Source: Trichinella spiralis (taxonomy: Eukaryota > Nematoda > Enoplea > Trichinellida > Trichinellidae). Taken from it: 64,000 nt of DNA. The position numbers were made by a program, and so were the translations under genes. Each line of letters begins with the position of its first letter. Position 1 is the stretch's first letter. The DNA lies in NCBI GenBank assembly GCA_000181795.3, contig CM012955.1, positions 11,841,380 to 11,905,379 of the forward strand. Reading direction: 5' to 3'. The notes under the pieces are model-generated. The model made no database searches, was not told the origin of the DNA, and was given only the letters and a program-made list of their open reading frames with translations. Below, piece by piece: positions 29,707-43,027 of this stretch.

Positions 29707-32700
29707 TGGTCAGCGGTCGTCCATTGGACAGTTGTCGTGGAAAAATTATGTTTAATAATTTGAGAAATTTCGAAGAAAAAACAAATGGTCGACGACGTCT
29801 AGACTTACTTACTGTCTGTGTTCAATTGACCAGACAGCATTTTGCGAAAAGAAACAAAACAAAACCGGTTTTGGAAAAAATTTGAATAAAGAAGCGATCC
29901 CCGTTCTCCTCTTGCTCTGCCTGTAGTGTAAAAAGTTTTCAAAAATCTGAACGATCGCAACAACACAAAAATAAATAAATAAATATATATAATTCGAAAA
30001 AAATTACAATAATAATAATAATAACTTACTTGGAAAGTAAGGAAAAAAGTTTTTCTTTTTTGAAAATTAGGGCCAAAAAATATTGTCTCCAATTCAAACC
30101 GGACAAATTGTTCATCAAACTATTTTTATTGTTTCATTATTTTTTTTTTGGAATATTTCAAATTTGGGAAATGAAAATTAATTCAATTCGTCGGAACGTG
30201 ATTGTCCAAAAAAGAAAAGAAAAGAGAAGAAAAGAAGAAAAGGGAAAAATCATCTTTTTCTTTTTTTTTCTTTTCCAGTCATAATACAATTGTGTACAAT
30301 TTGGATTACGGTAAAAGTTGAAAATAAATATCAAAAATTTACATATGTTATTGATTTGTTTAAAAATTCGAAACAATCGTCAAAGAACAAAAAAACAACA
30401 ACAACAATAATGCTATTACACACGCGCATGCACAAACATACAGACCGACAGATATGCATATATTGTGCTTTGGAATGCAGTGAATTTTTTGGTATGGAAA
30501 ATTAGTTCAACAAAAATCATCGGGTCAAAAAATGTGAATTAGTTCGACGCTTTCAACAACAAGCAATTCAAGCAAGAAAAATGGAGTAAAATGAAAAATA
30601 TTTTCTTCTTCTTCTTCTTTTTTTTTGGTTCTCTTATTATTAGAGCATAGAGAAAATGGAAAATATTCATTTCGTCTCGTCAGAATCGAAAAAATTTTAA
30701 TCGAACAATTATTAATTAAATTTATGAACAACAATTATGAGTTTTTTTTTTCAAAAAATTATTATTATTATTATTCGTACAAAATATTATGATTTATTAT
30801 TAATTATAACTAATGAGCCTGACAATCAAATAAACGAATACGAATACAAGAAATGTTTTTCAATTGACTTTCACCGTCTTCCGCCGGTAACTGTGTCCTT
30901 GCATGTATACATAGATAAATATATATATATATATATATATATATGCAGGCAGTATTTGTGTATAAATGTATGCGTGTGTGTCTGCGTTATCAATAAAGTA
31001 TCGGCCATTTCTAGGTAATAAATTGTTACTGCTATCGTTAATGTATATTTAGTTTTGCCCCTGTCGCGCCAATATAGCTCAAACGTCTGGCTTTTATCCA
31101 TAAATTGCACGAAAGCAATTTCTCATAAATTTCATTCATCATTTTCAAACATGGACTTTTCTGCTTTGCTTTTCACATTCAATTGCATCACAAGCAGAAA
31201 TGGAAACAATTTTGAATAATAATTTGACCAACAACAACAACAACTGACCGACGATTTTATTATTATTATTTTTTTAAATTTATTTATCAATAATTTCAAA
31301 TCACGGAAATAACAATTGTTTCCCATTGTTTATTGGCAATCATAACTGATGAGATCAGAATTTTCAATTTCTCTCTCTTTCTCTGCTTTGAACTCACTCA
31401 CTCATCTAACTAAGATCATTGTGATTATCATCATCGTAATGGTCGTCAGTTGAATGCTAATTTTTGCAAAACAATGGAAAAAGTGTAAAATTAATAATTG
31501 AAAATATTAAAATTATTTCATCATGCATTTCATACAAAAAAAGGAAAACAACTTACCGCTTTGGTAACGTCGTAGGAAGAAATTTTGCAAAATGTTGGTA
31601 ATTAAAAAAAAAGCATCTCTACTAATTGTGCCCGATGCTATAATTTTCTCTCTCTCTCTTTCTACGAGACGACATTTTATTAAATTTGGTAACTGGTGCG
31701 GGCAGTGGAAATTTTGCCAATTTTTTCAAACTGCAAATCAACTGTCTCAAATTATTAAACGCAATTCACGTAACAACAAATCAACCAATCGCTGCTTTTG
31801 ATTTTAAAATGAATAATTAAAAAGAAAACAACAACAAAAATCCGAGAAAGATGGGTTTCATTCAATAATATGTAAATTTTTTCTGACATTGTTGACAAGT
31901 TGAAATGTAACATCCATTGCCGAGATTGTTGAAAAACAACAAACACAACAGTGAATCACAATTGTCTTGTAATAATTTATTGATTGCAAGATGGATAATT
32001 TGATTTGAATGTATAAAAATAAAATAATTATTAATTGGAGAAGCAAAATTATTTGACCGAATGAATTGAATTGTAATAAATGAATTGGATTTCAGAAAAT
32101 GACCAAAATTTACCGTATGATTGGTTCCATGCTCATTATCCGCCGCACTGATCGGACGGATGGTGAACAAAAACAAAAGAAAAAAATAACTATTTCACTT
32201 CTTTTTTTTACAAAATAACATAATTTATATTTAATATTTAGTAAACGATCAATTATTGGATATGTTTTATATTGCGGACTTTCCTTTTTTCTGTTTATTT
32301 GTGATAAATTTCAAAATTAATAAATGACGTCAGTCGGTTAAACTAAGCCGAAAAAGAATTGAATGGAATGACTAAGCACGAAAATGGTCAATCACAAGCA
32401 AATGATGCAAATTTTCTTATTAATAATGGATAAAAATGAAATTTGAATAATTTCTAGGTTGTCGATGATAAGAGAATGATAATAATGGAATAAAAATCCG
32501 TTTGGGCATGAAATGAAAACAAAAAAGAAAGCACTGTGGTGTGTGTGTGTGTGTAAATGAAGAAATCCAATAAAGAAAATAAGGCAATCGCTTGAAAATG
32601 TTTTATTGTTATTTATGTGTTATCAAGCAATTGATGCTAAAAAAAAGACATCCATAAATCAGATAAATATAATCAAATAAATTACGTGCATAATAAAAAT

Positions 32701-33365
32701 GGGGAAATTGAAGTGAACAGTTCGAAATGATAATACGACAAAAGGAAAATTTAAAAGAAAAAAAAAGAAAGCGTCTGCCGTGCTATTTGTTTATTAAAAG
32801 TAATCTGCAATGAGAGTGTAATTGAAATTTTATTTAAATTTGAAAAAATCAAAACGAAATGACTCACTTATTTCGACTGTATATTTTGCTTCGAAGAATA
32901 AAAACCAATTTCCACGTCATTGTTTAATCCCAACAAACGCAAACAAACAAACAGAAAATTTGCATAAACTGTCGTCATTGTTTTCCTGAATGCAGCGTTG
33001 TTGTTCAATTATTTCCGCTTTGGCTTTTGTTTCGTTTTTTTCTCTTCTCAAATTTGCATCACTTTTTCCCATTTGCAACAAGCTTTAAGCAGTGGTTTGT
33101 TTCGATTGCGATTATTTTAAAACCTTCAAAATCAGTTTTCAACTGTCATACTGAACAAACAGTCCAGATTAAAACTTGTCAAAAAATAACTTGTCCAACA
33201 AAAATCAAGGTTATTTTTCCTACAAACTGGTGAATGGTGGATGGAAATATTTTTTGAACATGCAAAAACTGCCAATAATGAAATTTATGTCCTCTTATTA
33301 CTGTATTGTCGTCATCTTTTTATCATCTTTTTCTTATAATTTATACCAACGCGCACATCAAGCAT

Positions 33366-33391
33366 AACATACATACATACATACATACATG
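33366..33391. repeat. (CATA)n microsatellite
   Basis: Six CATA units in the intergenic desert. Confidence 0.9.
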
Positions 33392-34440
33392 TATTTTTTT
33401 TCCAAATATCAAACGAGCAAAACTGGAGAATAAAATACAATCAATCAATAATGTAATTAATTGAAATTTCAATGTCTGAAACATCAATTTTTAATTATCA
33501 TACATATATATATACATAAAGAAAAAAAACAAAGAAAATATATAAACCAGTTGTAGTTTTTATTGAACAATTAGAGCGATGAATGAATGTATTCACTCAA
33601 GTTAAAGAAACAATTATTCTACTAAATTTTTCTTCTTCTGCTTTTTTTTAATCAAAATTTATGTTCACTTTAAGAAATTTATAATTTCACTAAAAATTCT
33701 GATCTATTTGTTCGCTTTTTTATTCAAATCAATTTCCATATTCATTTTCACTGTTATTTATTGTTTCAAACAATTTTCTCTTCCACAATATTCATTATTC
33801 AATATTCAAGTATAAATGTATAATGTCATTTATTATTCTTCAAAAATAAATAAAACTAGAATGTTTCAAAAAAAAATTTGCAATATAAATCGCTTTTATT
33901 GGCAACAACGAGCGTGTTGAATTTGAAAATATTTCATTTTTTAATAAATATCCCATATGCTATACACACACAGAGAAAAAAAGAAATTACTCTTTTATAA
34001 AAAAAATAATCATCATCATCAACATCTGTTTACCTAGTCGGAACGTGTGAGGGGACAACTTGCATTTACTATTAAAATGAATATTCAATTCAATTTGTGC
34101 GCCATAAATTTCCACTCAACCCGTTTATTGTTTCTTTAATAATGCAATTTCAAACGGACGCTTATCTCTGTTCGAGAAAACTCTGTGCCGATTTCAAATT
34201 TCTGACAACATCCAAAGCACGATTGCATGAAATGATATTTTAAATAAATAAATATAAATAATCTAAACAATTGAAATGAACACTGCTCGATTATTTGGAA
34301 TATTATGCTAATGTTCAGTGGGATCCTTTTGATATTGTTGACAGGACAGGGCAGCAGGTTTGAATCCGTGGCCGTCCAAAATCTGCCTTGATCAATATGA
34401 TCACAACAGTAGATAAACCTTGCGAGACTGATATTGACCT

Positions 34441-34450
34441 CCTAATTAGG
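34441..34450. promoter_or_regulatory. CCTAATTAGG homeodomain-type palindrome
   Basis: Perfect 10-bp palindrome around a TAATTA core, the classic paired homeodomain site, inside a GC-richer 190-bp island. It may belong to a spalt enhancer; this is inference from motif and position only. Confidence 0.25.
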
Positions 34451-36398
34451 ATAATAATGCCGGCGTGTTCATCTGCCGCTACGCTGATCTGAATCATGCA
34501 TTATTAAATAAACCAAATGTTCAACTTGTTTCGCCAATTGACGCAAGAATAGAACCGACATTTCTCTCCATGCAAATATTTGATCAAATTTGCATACATG
34601 TATTTTTAAAAAATTAATACAAAAAAAACAAAATGTAAAATAAATTTCAACACTTCAACACAAAATCCAACCTAATCCAACACGCTGAACATGAGATTCC
34701 ATCTTAATTTTCCTTTAAAAAATTAGGTCGTACAACTTTTTTTACAGTAACCGTTTTTATACAATTTCAAATTACAACGAACTGAACAATCGGGTGTTTG
34801 AAAGTTTCTTTTCAAAAAATTCAAATGCTACATTTTCACAAACTTATTGTAATTCGTATTTTTTCCGGTAAGAAGAAAATTTTTATTAATTATATTTTTG
34901 TTCTCTTTGTTGGAAACTCGTTCCATATTTTATGCGTATACTTTTTTTTTGGTAGTAATTTTTGAAATCATCGTAATTTTTGCCACTTTTTCTCGCATGA
35001 TCCGACGATAATTTTTTTTTCTTTCGTCTCAAAAGCTAGCCTAGTGTGGAGAAAGTTCAAGTTCATTTTATGAATGGCAACATGTTTATTTTATAGCGGA
35101 AATTGATTGATCGAAAATTGGGGGAAAAATTCAATTCGAAATATGCTCTTATAATGTGCTTTTTTTGCCAGTGTTGCATTTGGAAAAAATATGAAATCAA
35201 TTGCACTTTTTGTTCTTTTTCGTGAACAGTGTTCTTTTTTCTTCTATATATATATGTATATATGAGAGATATTTAAATTTTAAATTATCAAAAGGAGAAT
35301 GGAAAAATGGGGGACAAAATTGACAGAAAACAAATATTCGATTGCATAAATCAAAACCTTTCTCATTAGAGAAATTTATTAACTACGCAATCGTGGAAAT
35401 ATCAAAACGTATTTTGCATAATTTATTGTCGCTTCAATTGTGAAACGGTTATAAATTTCAAAGCAATGCAATTATTACAAGATGAGCTGCTTGCGAACAT
35501 TTTATTCTCTTGTATAGCAATCAAATACTTTTGTTCAGCATTGTCAGAAATGGACTTTTTTTGTTTCTCATAGCAACATAAAATAAACCTTTTATAATTC
35601 ATTCAATATATTTTCTTTTTGTTTCAATTTAAAATTTCTCATCAATTTTAATATTATTCAAGTAGTATAAAATTAATATGACAATAATAATGATAAAACG
35701 TATCAATTGATCGTGTTTTTATTTACAGTTTAAAACTTTTCAAAGAAAAAAAAATATTTTTTTTTTCTCCCTTGCAGTACGTGTGAAAAATTTGTTCGTT
35801 CTTACAAATAATGAGCAGGCAACTTATGACGACATCATTTGTGTCATTGAAAAGCTTCACCTAATGTAACTTTAAATAAATCTTCATTATTATAGAAATA
35901 AATAGTGCCGTCAATCATCATATAAGGACAGACGTCACTGATAAAAATAAATATTTAATAATAAATCACAGCATTATTGCAAAAGATAAATTTTACAATA
36001 AATTAACCCTGCTTAAGTGAAAATTTTCAATCTTGACAACAGATTCACAATAACTGTTTATCAACTTATTCGTTTATTTTTGTTTTGCAGATCACTTGCA
36101 TCTTGCACATCACTTTTGCAGGAAAAAGCCTACCATTTCAAATTAGGGTTGATAATTTTAACATGAAATTCATAATTTTTTTTGATTATATATCTATATT
36201 GTATTATCATCTACCTCGTTGGTGATAAGATTAGAAATAATCAACGTTTGCAAAGTTGGTATAACAATAAGAGATTATTTGCATGAAACATATTGATCGA
36301 TACTGGTAAATTGTAGAATCATTGGAATTTTTTGTCATTTATTTAACTTTTCTATACAAAATGTATACGTTTGCATGTGTGCAGCGCTAAAGCATCAT

Positions 36399-37249
36399 AT
36401 GGGCTGTGGTGGAGGAAAACAAAAAGAGAAACATGTAATATTGAATCGAAGTAAATATTTATAATTCCATAAGCTTTCTTTAGATTTTTGTTTCAATAAA
36501 TTAATAATAATAATGCCCATTGGCCCCTCCCCCAGTTAACTTTGGAAGAGTGCAGTCGAAAAGCGGAAAAATCAGAACCAATTTCCAATTAAAATACTCA
36601 TAGCACAATTGACCCATATCGATTATCATTGTAATAAGGTTTATATTGAAGCTGCTTTTATAAACAGATGTAATGAATAATTGGTATGGCATGAAGTTCT
36701 AAACTAATTTGGGAATAAAATAGGCGCGTTCATTACTTTGTTGAATATGAAATTTTGCTTTCATTTAATAAAATGAATCTGCACAGTGGAAGAAGTTGAA
36801 CATTCGACCGACAAACAAACGTAAACAAGTAAAAAGCATGAACAGTTTACCGGGATTTGAAGTAGCTTGTGTAGCACAGTGTCGGTGTTTGCAATGGAGC
36901 CAGTGTTCTTTTTTATGTTAATTTCAGAAATACATGCACACACATATATATTTATATGAATATAAAAGAGAGAATAATAATCATTTGGACAAAAATGGCA
37001 GAGTAATTTTTCTGGTAGCAAAACTGATGTAATAATAATTGATGGAATTTGGCAGAAGAGAAAGAAATAGAAAAATCAGCATATATGCGCGTGTGGATTG
37101 AATGTGGAACCAGAGAACCAAGTGGGGACGACGTTGGCAAAGTAGTGCATAGCAGAAGCGGTGATAATGGTTTACGGCGGTCGGTGGTCGACTCTGAAAT
37201 TCAATTGTTCCAAAATGTACTGGCACCGAGCAAAAACAAGCAGCCTTAG
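36399..37249 (+). CDS. Small two-exon gene for a probable N-myristoylated/palmitoylated protein
   Basis: Exon 1 (36399-36450) starts ATG GGC TGT and encodes MGCGGGKQKEKHVILNR, ending at donor CGAA/gtaaat. Exon 2 (37056-37249) follows acceptor ttggcag and reads on in the same frame to TAG, giving 81 residues. Gly2-Cys3 with downstream Lys is a typical dual acylation start, so it probably sits on the inner face of a membrane. The tail around RRSVVDSEIQLFQNVL faintly resembles the SESQxEFFxML end of the vertebrate MGC-starting protein C1orf21; that link is tentative. It is the only plus-strand gene in the desert, and exon 2 is in a GC-rich island. Reading exon 1 through without splicing gives RSKYL then stop, so the splice is needed. 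Another possibility is two chance frames. Confidence 0.4.
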
Positions 37250-40200
37250 CCGAAATTTAATAAGTGAAGCATACTCGCGACGAAAAATAATTACACCGCA
37301 AGTATCGACACAGGGACGTAATGGCCGCGTCAGGAATTTGCGCAAATTTAATAATAATTTCGTTACGGCTGTGTGGAATCGAAATTGAAGCGCTGGCCGA
37401 GAAGAAGAGGCAGGCAGGCAGGGAGGAAGAAGAATAAGAATTGTACAAGTGGGGTGGGGCAAGGCCCGAGAAAATGGTCCATCGAACCGCGGGACAGAAG
37501 ATACCTTGGAGATATGGTCACCGAGGAATGGTGCACCGGGCAGAAGAATTCACTGTTCAACGACAGAGGCCATTTTGGACCAGTTGAATCATTGGGACAG
37601 GCGAAATACTACTGCTCACCCGGGTGAGAGATTTAATACTGAAACATATTCAATAACGTTGGGCCGGCGTTATTACGCAGAAATGTAATTTAATGTCAAG
37701 ATCCTCGCATTAAGCGGAACAAAGCTTTGCGCCAGGGTCGCCGTCGATTAATCTGACGAATTGATTGTGAACCTCCTGACCGGTGGTGGTGGTGGTCGTC
37801 GTGGTCGTGGTCGTGGTCTGCTTTCTCATCGACACATTCAGCATGATCATTTCACTATAATCACGCTGCTTCAATAAATGATACTTTTTGTATCAGAAAA
37901 TATACGAAGCAAACATTGCAAAATTCCCAACTGGTAGATTGCAATTTTTGAACTTAACTGACAAATCATCCCAAGTACAAAAGGTTCCCTCTTGGAGCAT
38001 ATTCTCGTTGTTGTTGGTACAGATTTCTCCACACTTGTGATGCGGGATAATTTTGAAATTTTCCCCGTACAATTTTTGTATTTGCTTTTAATCAGCAAAT
38101 CAATTTTGCAAAAAGGGAAATAAATTATTGATCGATCGTTCGACAATAAAAATTCTTCCCCTTCATACAGTTCAGACTAGATGACGACCACCGACTGACT
38201 GACTGATGGCAGATGCCGGCTTTTTGTCGTGGAATTTCCAAATTGATCCCGGCCAACATATATGCAAGAGGGTCGTGGAAAAGGAGCAACGCGTCGTCAT
38301 GATCGGCGCATTTTTATTTCAATACTGAACGTGCTGATCACTGTGAGTTATGATTAATTACAAAGCGGAGTCAATTTGACATGAAATAAAATGAAAATCC
38401 AATGAACAAAGTGCTGCAGCGTTGGTATTGATCTAAGTCGGCGGCGGCTCGCAAAACGACAATAAGGAAATGCACTTTTCCACTGAACACCGACATCAAC
38501 TTATGCCTACAATGACTCATATTTTAAAATTTTCCCCCCCATCATTTACATCCAATCCACTGCAAAAAGGACAATTTACAAATCCCGCGACGTTGGTGTA
38601 CTTTTTCCATTTCATTCTTCACTTTTTATACGAGCACAACATATGCTGCATCTAATATCAGGGCAGAAAATTGTCGTCTTTCAAAAAAATTTTTTTCAAA
38701 AAAAAAATAATTTATCCACTTTATTATTAATCGAATCGTATAATTCATTGTTCAACTTGCGTGCTGGCATAGGAGAGGAGAAAATATTTATTTGCCAACA
38801 ATAAGATAGCTGTTGTTTGTTTCCGCCCGAAAATTCAATATTACAACAGATAATGTTCTTGACATTGCGTCCATATTCCACATCATATACGCTTTATAAA
38901 AAGTCAGCAAAAGCAAATAAACCACCGAACGATAAGATAATGATGAAAAATGGCTATCGATTAATCAAAAGGAAAAAAAATTCTACATTTTATAGAACTG
39001 TATCAAGAATAAAATACAATAAATTCATTTCTCTTGTTTCATCATTATCATCTGTGGAGTTGTAGAAATGGGAAAAAATCCGAAACATAACGCATTGAAA
39101 TAAATGCAAATATGATTGTTCATAATCATTTTAATCAATTATCAAACAATTTTGCTCTCATTGTAAAAGTATACAGTTCAACGGGGTCTTGATTGATTGC
39201 ATTGGAATTGAGTAAAGGTGCTTTGAATTAAATACAAAACTTTTCAACTTTTGCATGGTCGGTTGAAATTTTGACAAATATCGAATCAGAAAATGAATAA
39301 TTTTACTATTTATTCAATTGATGCAATTTGTGATGGAAAAGTTTGTTTAAATTTATAACAGTTAACAGTTGAATCATTTCAAGCGAAATACAGAAGCATC
39401 GTATCCAGAAATAAAGTATTTAAAAATAGTATTACTGTAAGAGTTTGTGCAAACTTTATTCATTGACGAATGAGACTTGTCAAATCAGTGGTAAGTGATG
39501 TAACGTTTGAAAATAGTATTTCAAGTGCATCAGTGTTGAAATTGTTTGACAATATGCTAATCATTGGTGGATGGTGATAATTTTTTAATTTTTAAATAAA
39601 ACTTTTCACGCAGTACATTTGAATTGCAGTGGAGTAAGTATGTGGGCAGTTTTCCAAAAGTCAACATTGGGAAAGGGAAAATTTCGAAAACCGTGTATCA
39701 TTGTTTGTTTCAAAGCATTAAAGCAGCTTTATGATTCACAGTGATTCATGAGCATTGAATTCGATGAATGTAAAACATGATGTTGAGAATCTCTGATTTG
39801 TATACACGATCTACTACTACTACTACTACTCATTGTATGATATGGAAATTTTGGTTGAAAAAAAAACAAACAGCGATATTTGTAAAGATGATTCATACAA
39901 ATTCATGTACTACAAAAATTGGAGCAGAAATTAAAGTTCAAAAAAAAATTAAACTCTATTTGAATAAAATACTTGGCATAAAAATGCAACATAAACTCGT
40001 ATTGTAATCAGTGGAACTGCAACACTTCTGCTGCACACGAACGTGGAGTAGATTTAATTTTAGTGAAAATTTAAAATTTCCCTTTTCAACTTTTCTAATC
40101 ACACTACAGAATTAGGCTTGCTCGGATGAAAAGTGCAATGCGCATTTGGGTCACCTCGCATTAATATGCAAATTTGGTTCAAAATTATAATTGCTGTTCT

Positions 40201-43003
40201 ACTTTTACAAAAGAAAAAGGCATAAATTTGGAAAATGTGCATGACTTACTGGATGGGAAATGATGACTGTCTTTGAATGAATAAAAGTGGCCAAGTGTTT
40301 GGCACTGTTTCAATATTGACATTGTCACTTTGACTTGATCATTTGAATTTGCTACCGTTTTCTAATAAGCGGATAGATGCTTCGGCGAAAATGGACGTAA
40401 CTGAAAATAACGTAAATTATATTCCTTTAAATGTAAAAGCTAATTTAATAACGAACGTGAAAAGGCTTAAATCAATAAAAATTTAGTTTTTCGAGTGTTA
40501 AAGGCTTCAAAAATGTCTTATCTCATAAAGAATAATTGAGCGAACACTAATACAAGCTTCGAAATTAATCATGTCGAAATTGTACGACTGTCTAGTTTGT
40601 TGTTTGTTTTTATATGTTTCACATTTGTTTATAATAATTTTTTCGTTCATAATATAATAATTTTATTATTAATAATTAATAATTGCAAGGTACAGTCTGC
40701 TGTTGTTCTACTGGTGGTAGACTGTTGATATCAGGTGTACAGACATGATGCAAATTTGAATGACACTAAACAGAAAGGTGGTGAGAGTGATCAGTGGAGA
40801 TTAGATAGATAAAGTCAAAACATTTACTTTTTACAATTTTGAATTATTAATTTATTATTTATGCGATGAGGAGAAATTTTTTGTCAAAAATTATGCATAT
40901 CAGAATTTTTGTTATGTTTCATAGAATACCAACTGTCCCATTCAGTGGCGCTGTTGAATTGGCAATGTAAAAGTTGATGAAACTGTGAATGATTGATCAA
41001 TTGATAAACCTCTTTGGAAATTATTTTGTGTTGCATTGAATGGAAGAATTTATTGGATAAGTCAGCTAAGCAGCCATAAGCAATGTGAATAAGAAAATCG
41101 AGAAAACAAACTAAAATAAAAAAAATGTTAATGAAATCAAACTACCTGCTTATGTAGGGGGGAGGGGGATAATTTTTCAAACAAATTTTCATGAATATCA
41201 AATTTTTATTAAAATTAATCCATTTCCTTATTGTAAGTGCAATTTATGAACTGCTCTTTTTGAAATTTTGCAATTATCGATGCATGGAGAAAAGTATTTT
41301 GTACAAATTCTTTTGTCCAATTTTTGATAATTACTAAACGTGAAATTTTCATAATTTATTCTGCAAACAGTTGATACTGTGCAAAAAAGACACTCTTACC
41401 GAGTGCATTTGCATGCAAATGCCCGTTTCAATTGTATACATTGAAAAATAAGCAGTGATGATCACTTTTTGATAAGCAATAATAATAATAATAATAAATG
41501 TGATAATCATTGTAATATTTACTTGAATTCGATTCAATAATTCGGTCAGTATTTAAATTTTGCCCAACTGCAGTGCACGGTGAGAAAAGTGATAAATGTA
41601 GCAGCTTACTGCTGTGACGATAGCAAATATAAAATTACCAGCAACAGGGCACAGTTTTGTTGTTTAATATGCATCAATTGATCAAAATGTACACAGTTTG
41701 TTGAATTGTTTATAAATTTATTCTTATGAATCATTATTAACTTCAGAAAAGCATAAATAGACGGATTGAAAAGAAAATAATATTTGATCGTAAAATTCAG
41801 TTGAAAATGAGCAACAATTATATCCCACTTTTTAAATGTAAGTAATTAAAACAAATAATTTTCTTTTCAATTTTTTGTTTGCTCAGAAATTAAATAAACT
41901 GATATTTATTTATTTATAATTATTTGAAAAAAAATTTTTTCGTTTTTTTTTGAAGTTTGAAAATTTGCAAAAGAATGCAAGTGATGAAGATGTGACGAGC
42001 GGAAAATAAATGGAAAAAGCGCCCAGAAGAATTACCATAAGATTTGAAGTTCAAATAACATATTGAAGATAAATATAAGAAAAGAGTAATTAAATTTCAT
42101 GATCTTATTTTATGGTTAACTGAATAATTACGGGTTGCTTGATTAGTTTCGGTTTCACAAAAGATTCGGCCATGCTATATTAGTAAAGATAATGTTAACG
42201 TAATTTATAATATAATATGATTAAAAATTGGAATAATTGACATCGCCCGTTTATTGGAAATTTATCGCAAAGCCGGGGCAAAATCATCAATAACAAACTA
42301 TCAAAGCTACCAATATCCAAACAAATATCACTATACAAACATTGGTATGAGATATTCATTAAAGGATGATAAATAAATAAATAAATAAATATGGATGCTT
42401 TTATATTTTTAATTTCAATAAATTTGTTCAATTGTCATCATGGAAAAATAAAATGATAAATTCTTTCCTACTTTTTAAATATTAATACACGAAGCAAGAG
42501 AGGAGAAATTTTGAAAATCAATTTGCTAAACAAACTCACCTTTTACAAGTATCAACAACATAAATTGGCAATATAAAAAATATGCATATTTTTTTAATGT
42601 ATGCTTGGTTTTTTCTTTTTGCTCAACCTGATGAATAATGTTGTTCAGTGTGATGAATAAATTCATGATGGAGAGGAGCAAGTTGCGATGAAAAGAAAGT
42701 GGTTGCCTTCCATGTGTGTGGAACATTTTTGGCATCAGTGGGTAAATATTTGCAAAATGCCTCCCCCCAATGACGACTCTTTTAAGGTAACTTGATCAGA
42801 AAAAGCGGTCGGTGAAGAAGTATAGAAGGACAATAAGAAAACGGTATTATTCATACATTTATTCATTCAAACCGATCACTGACAAATAATAATACAATTG
42901 GATATTTCAAAAAAGAAAAAATTATTATTTTTTTGGTTTGAATTTTAATTTAAAATTATAATTGAATAACTTTTCTTGAAAAGCTATAAATACAATTGTT
43001 GAA

Positions 43004-43027
43004 CAGAGAGAGAGAGAGGGGGGGGGG
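43004..43027. repeat. (GA)n plus G homopolymer
   Basis: GA run passing into 11 Gs; a stretch where base calls are often wrong. Confidence 0.8.

Noticed and set aside
34340-34380. ggtttgaatcc, resembling a tRNA B box
   Set aside because: The flanking bases do not form a T stem or an acceptor stem, and no A box lies at the right distance.
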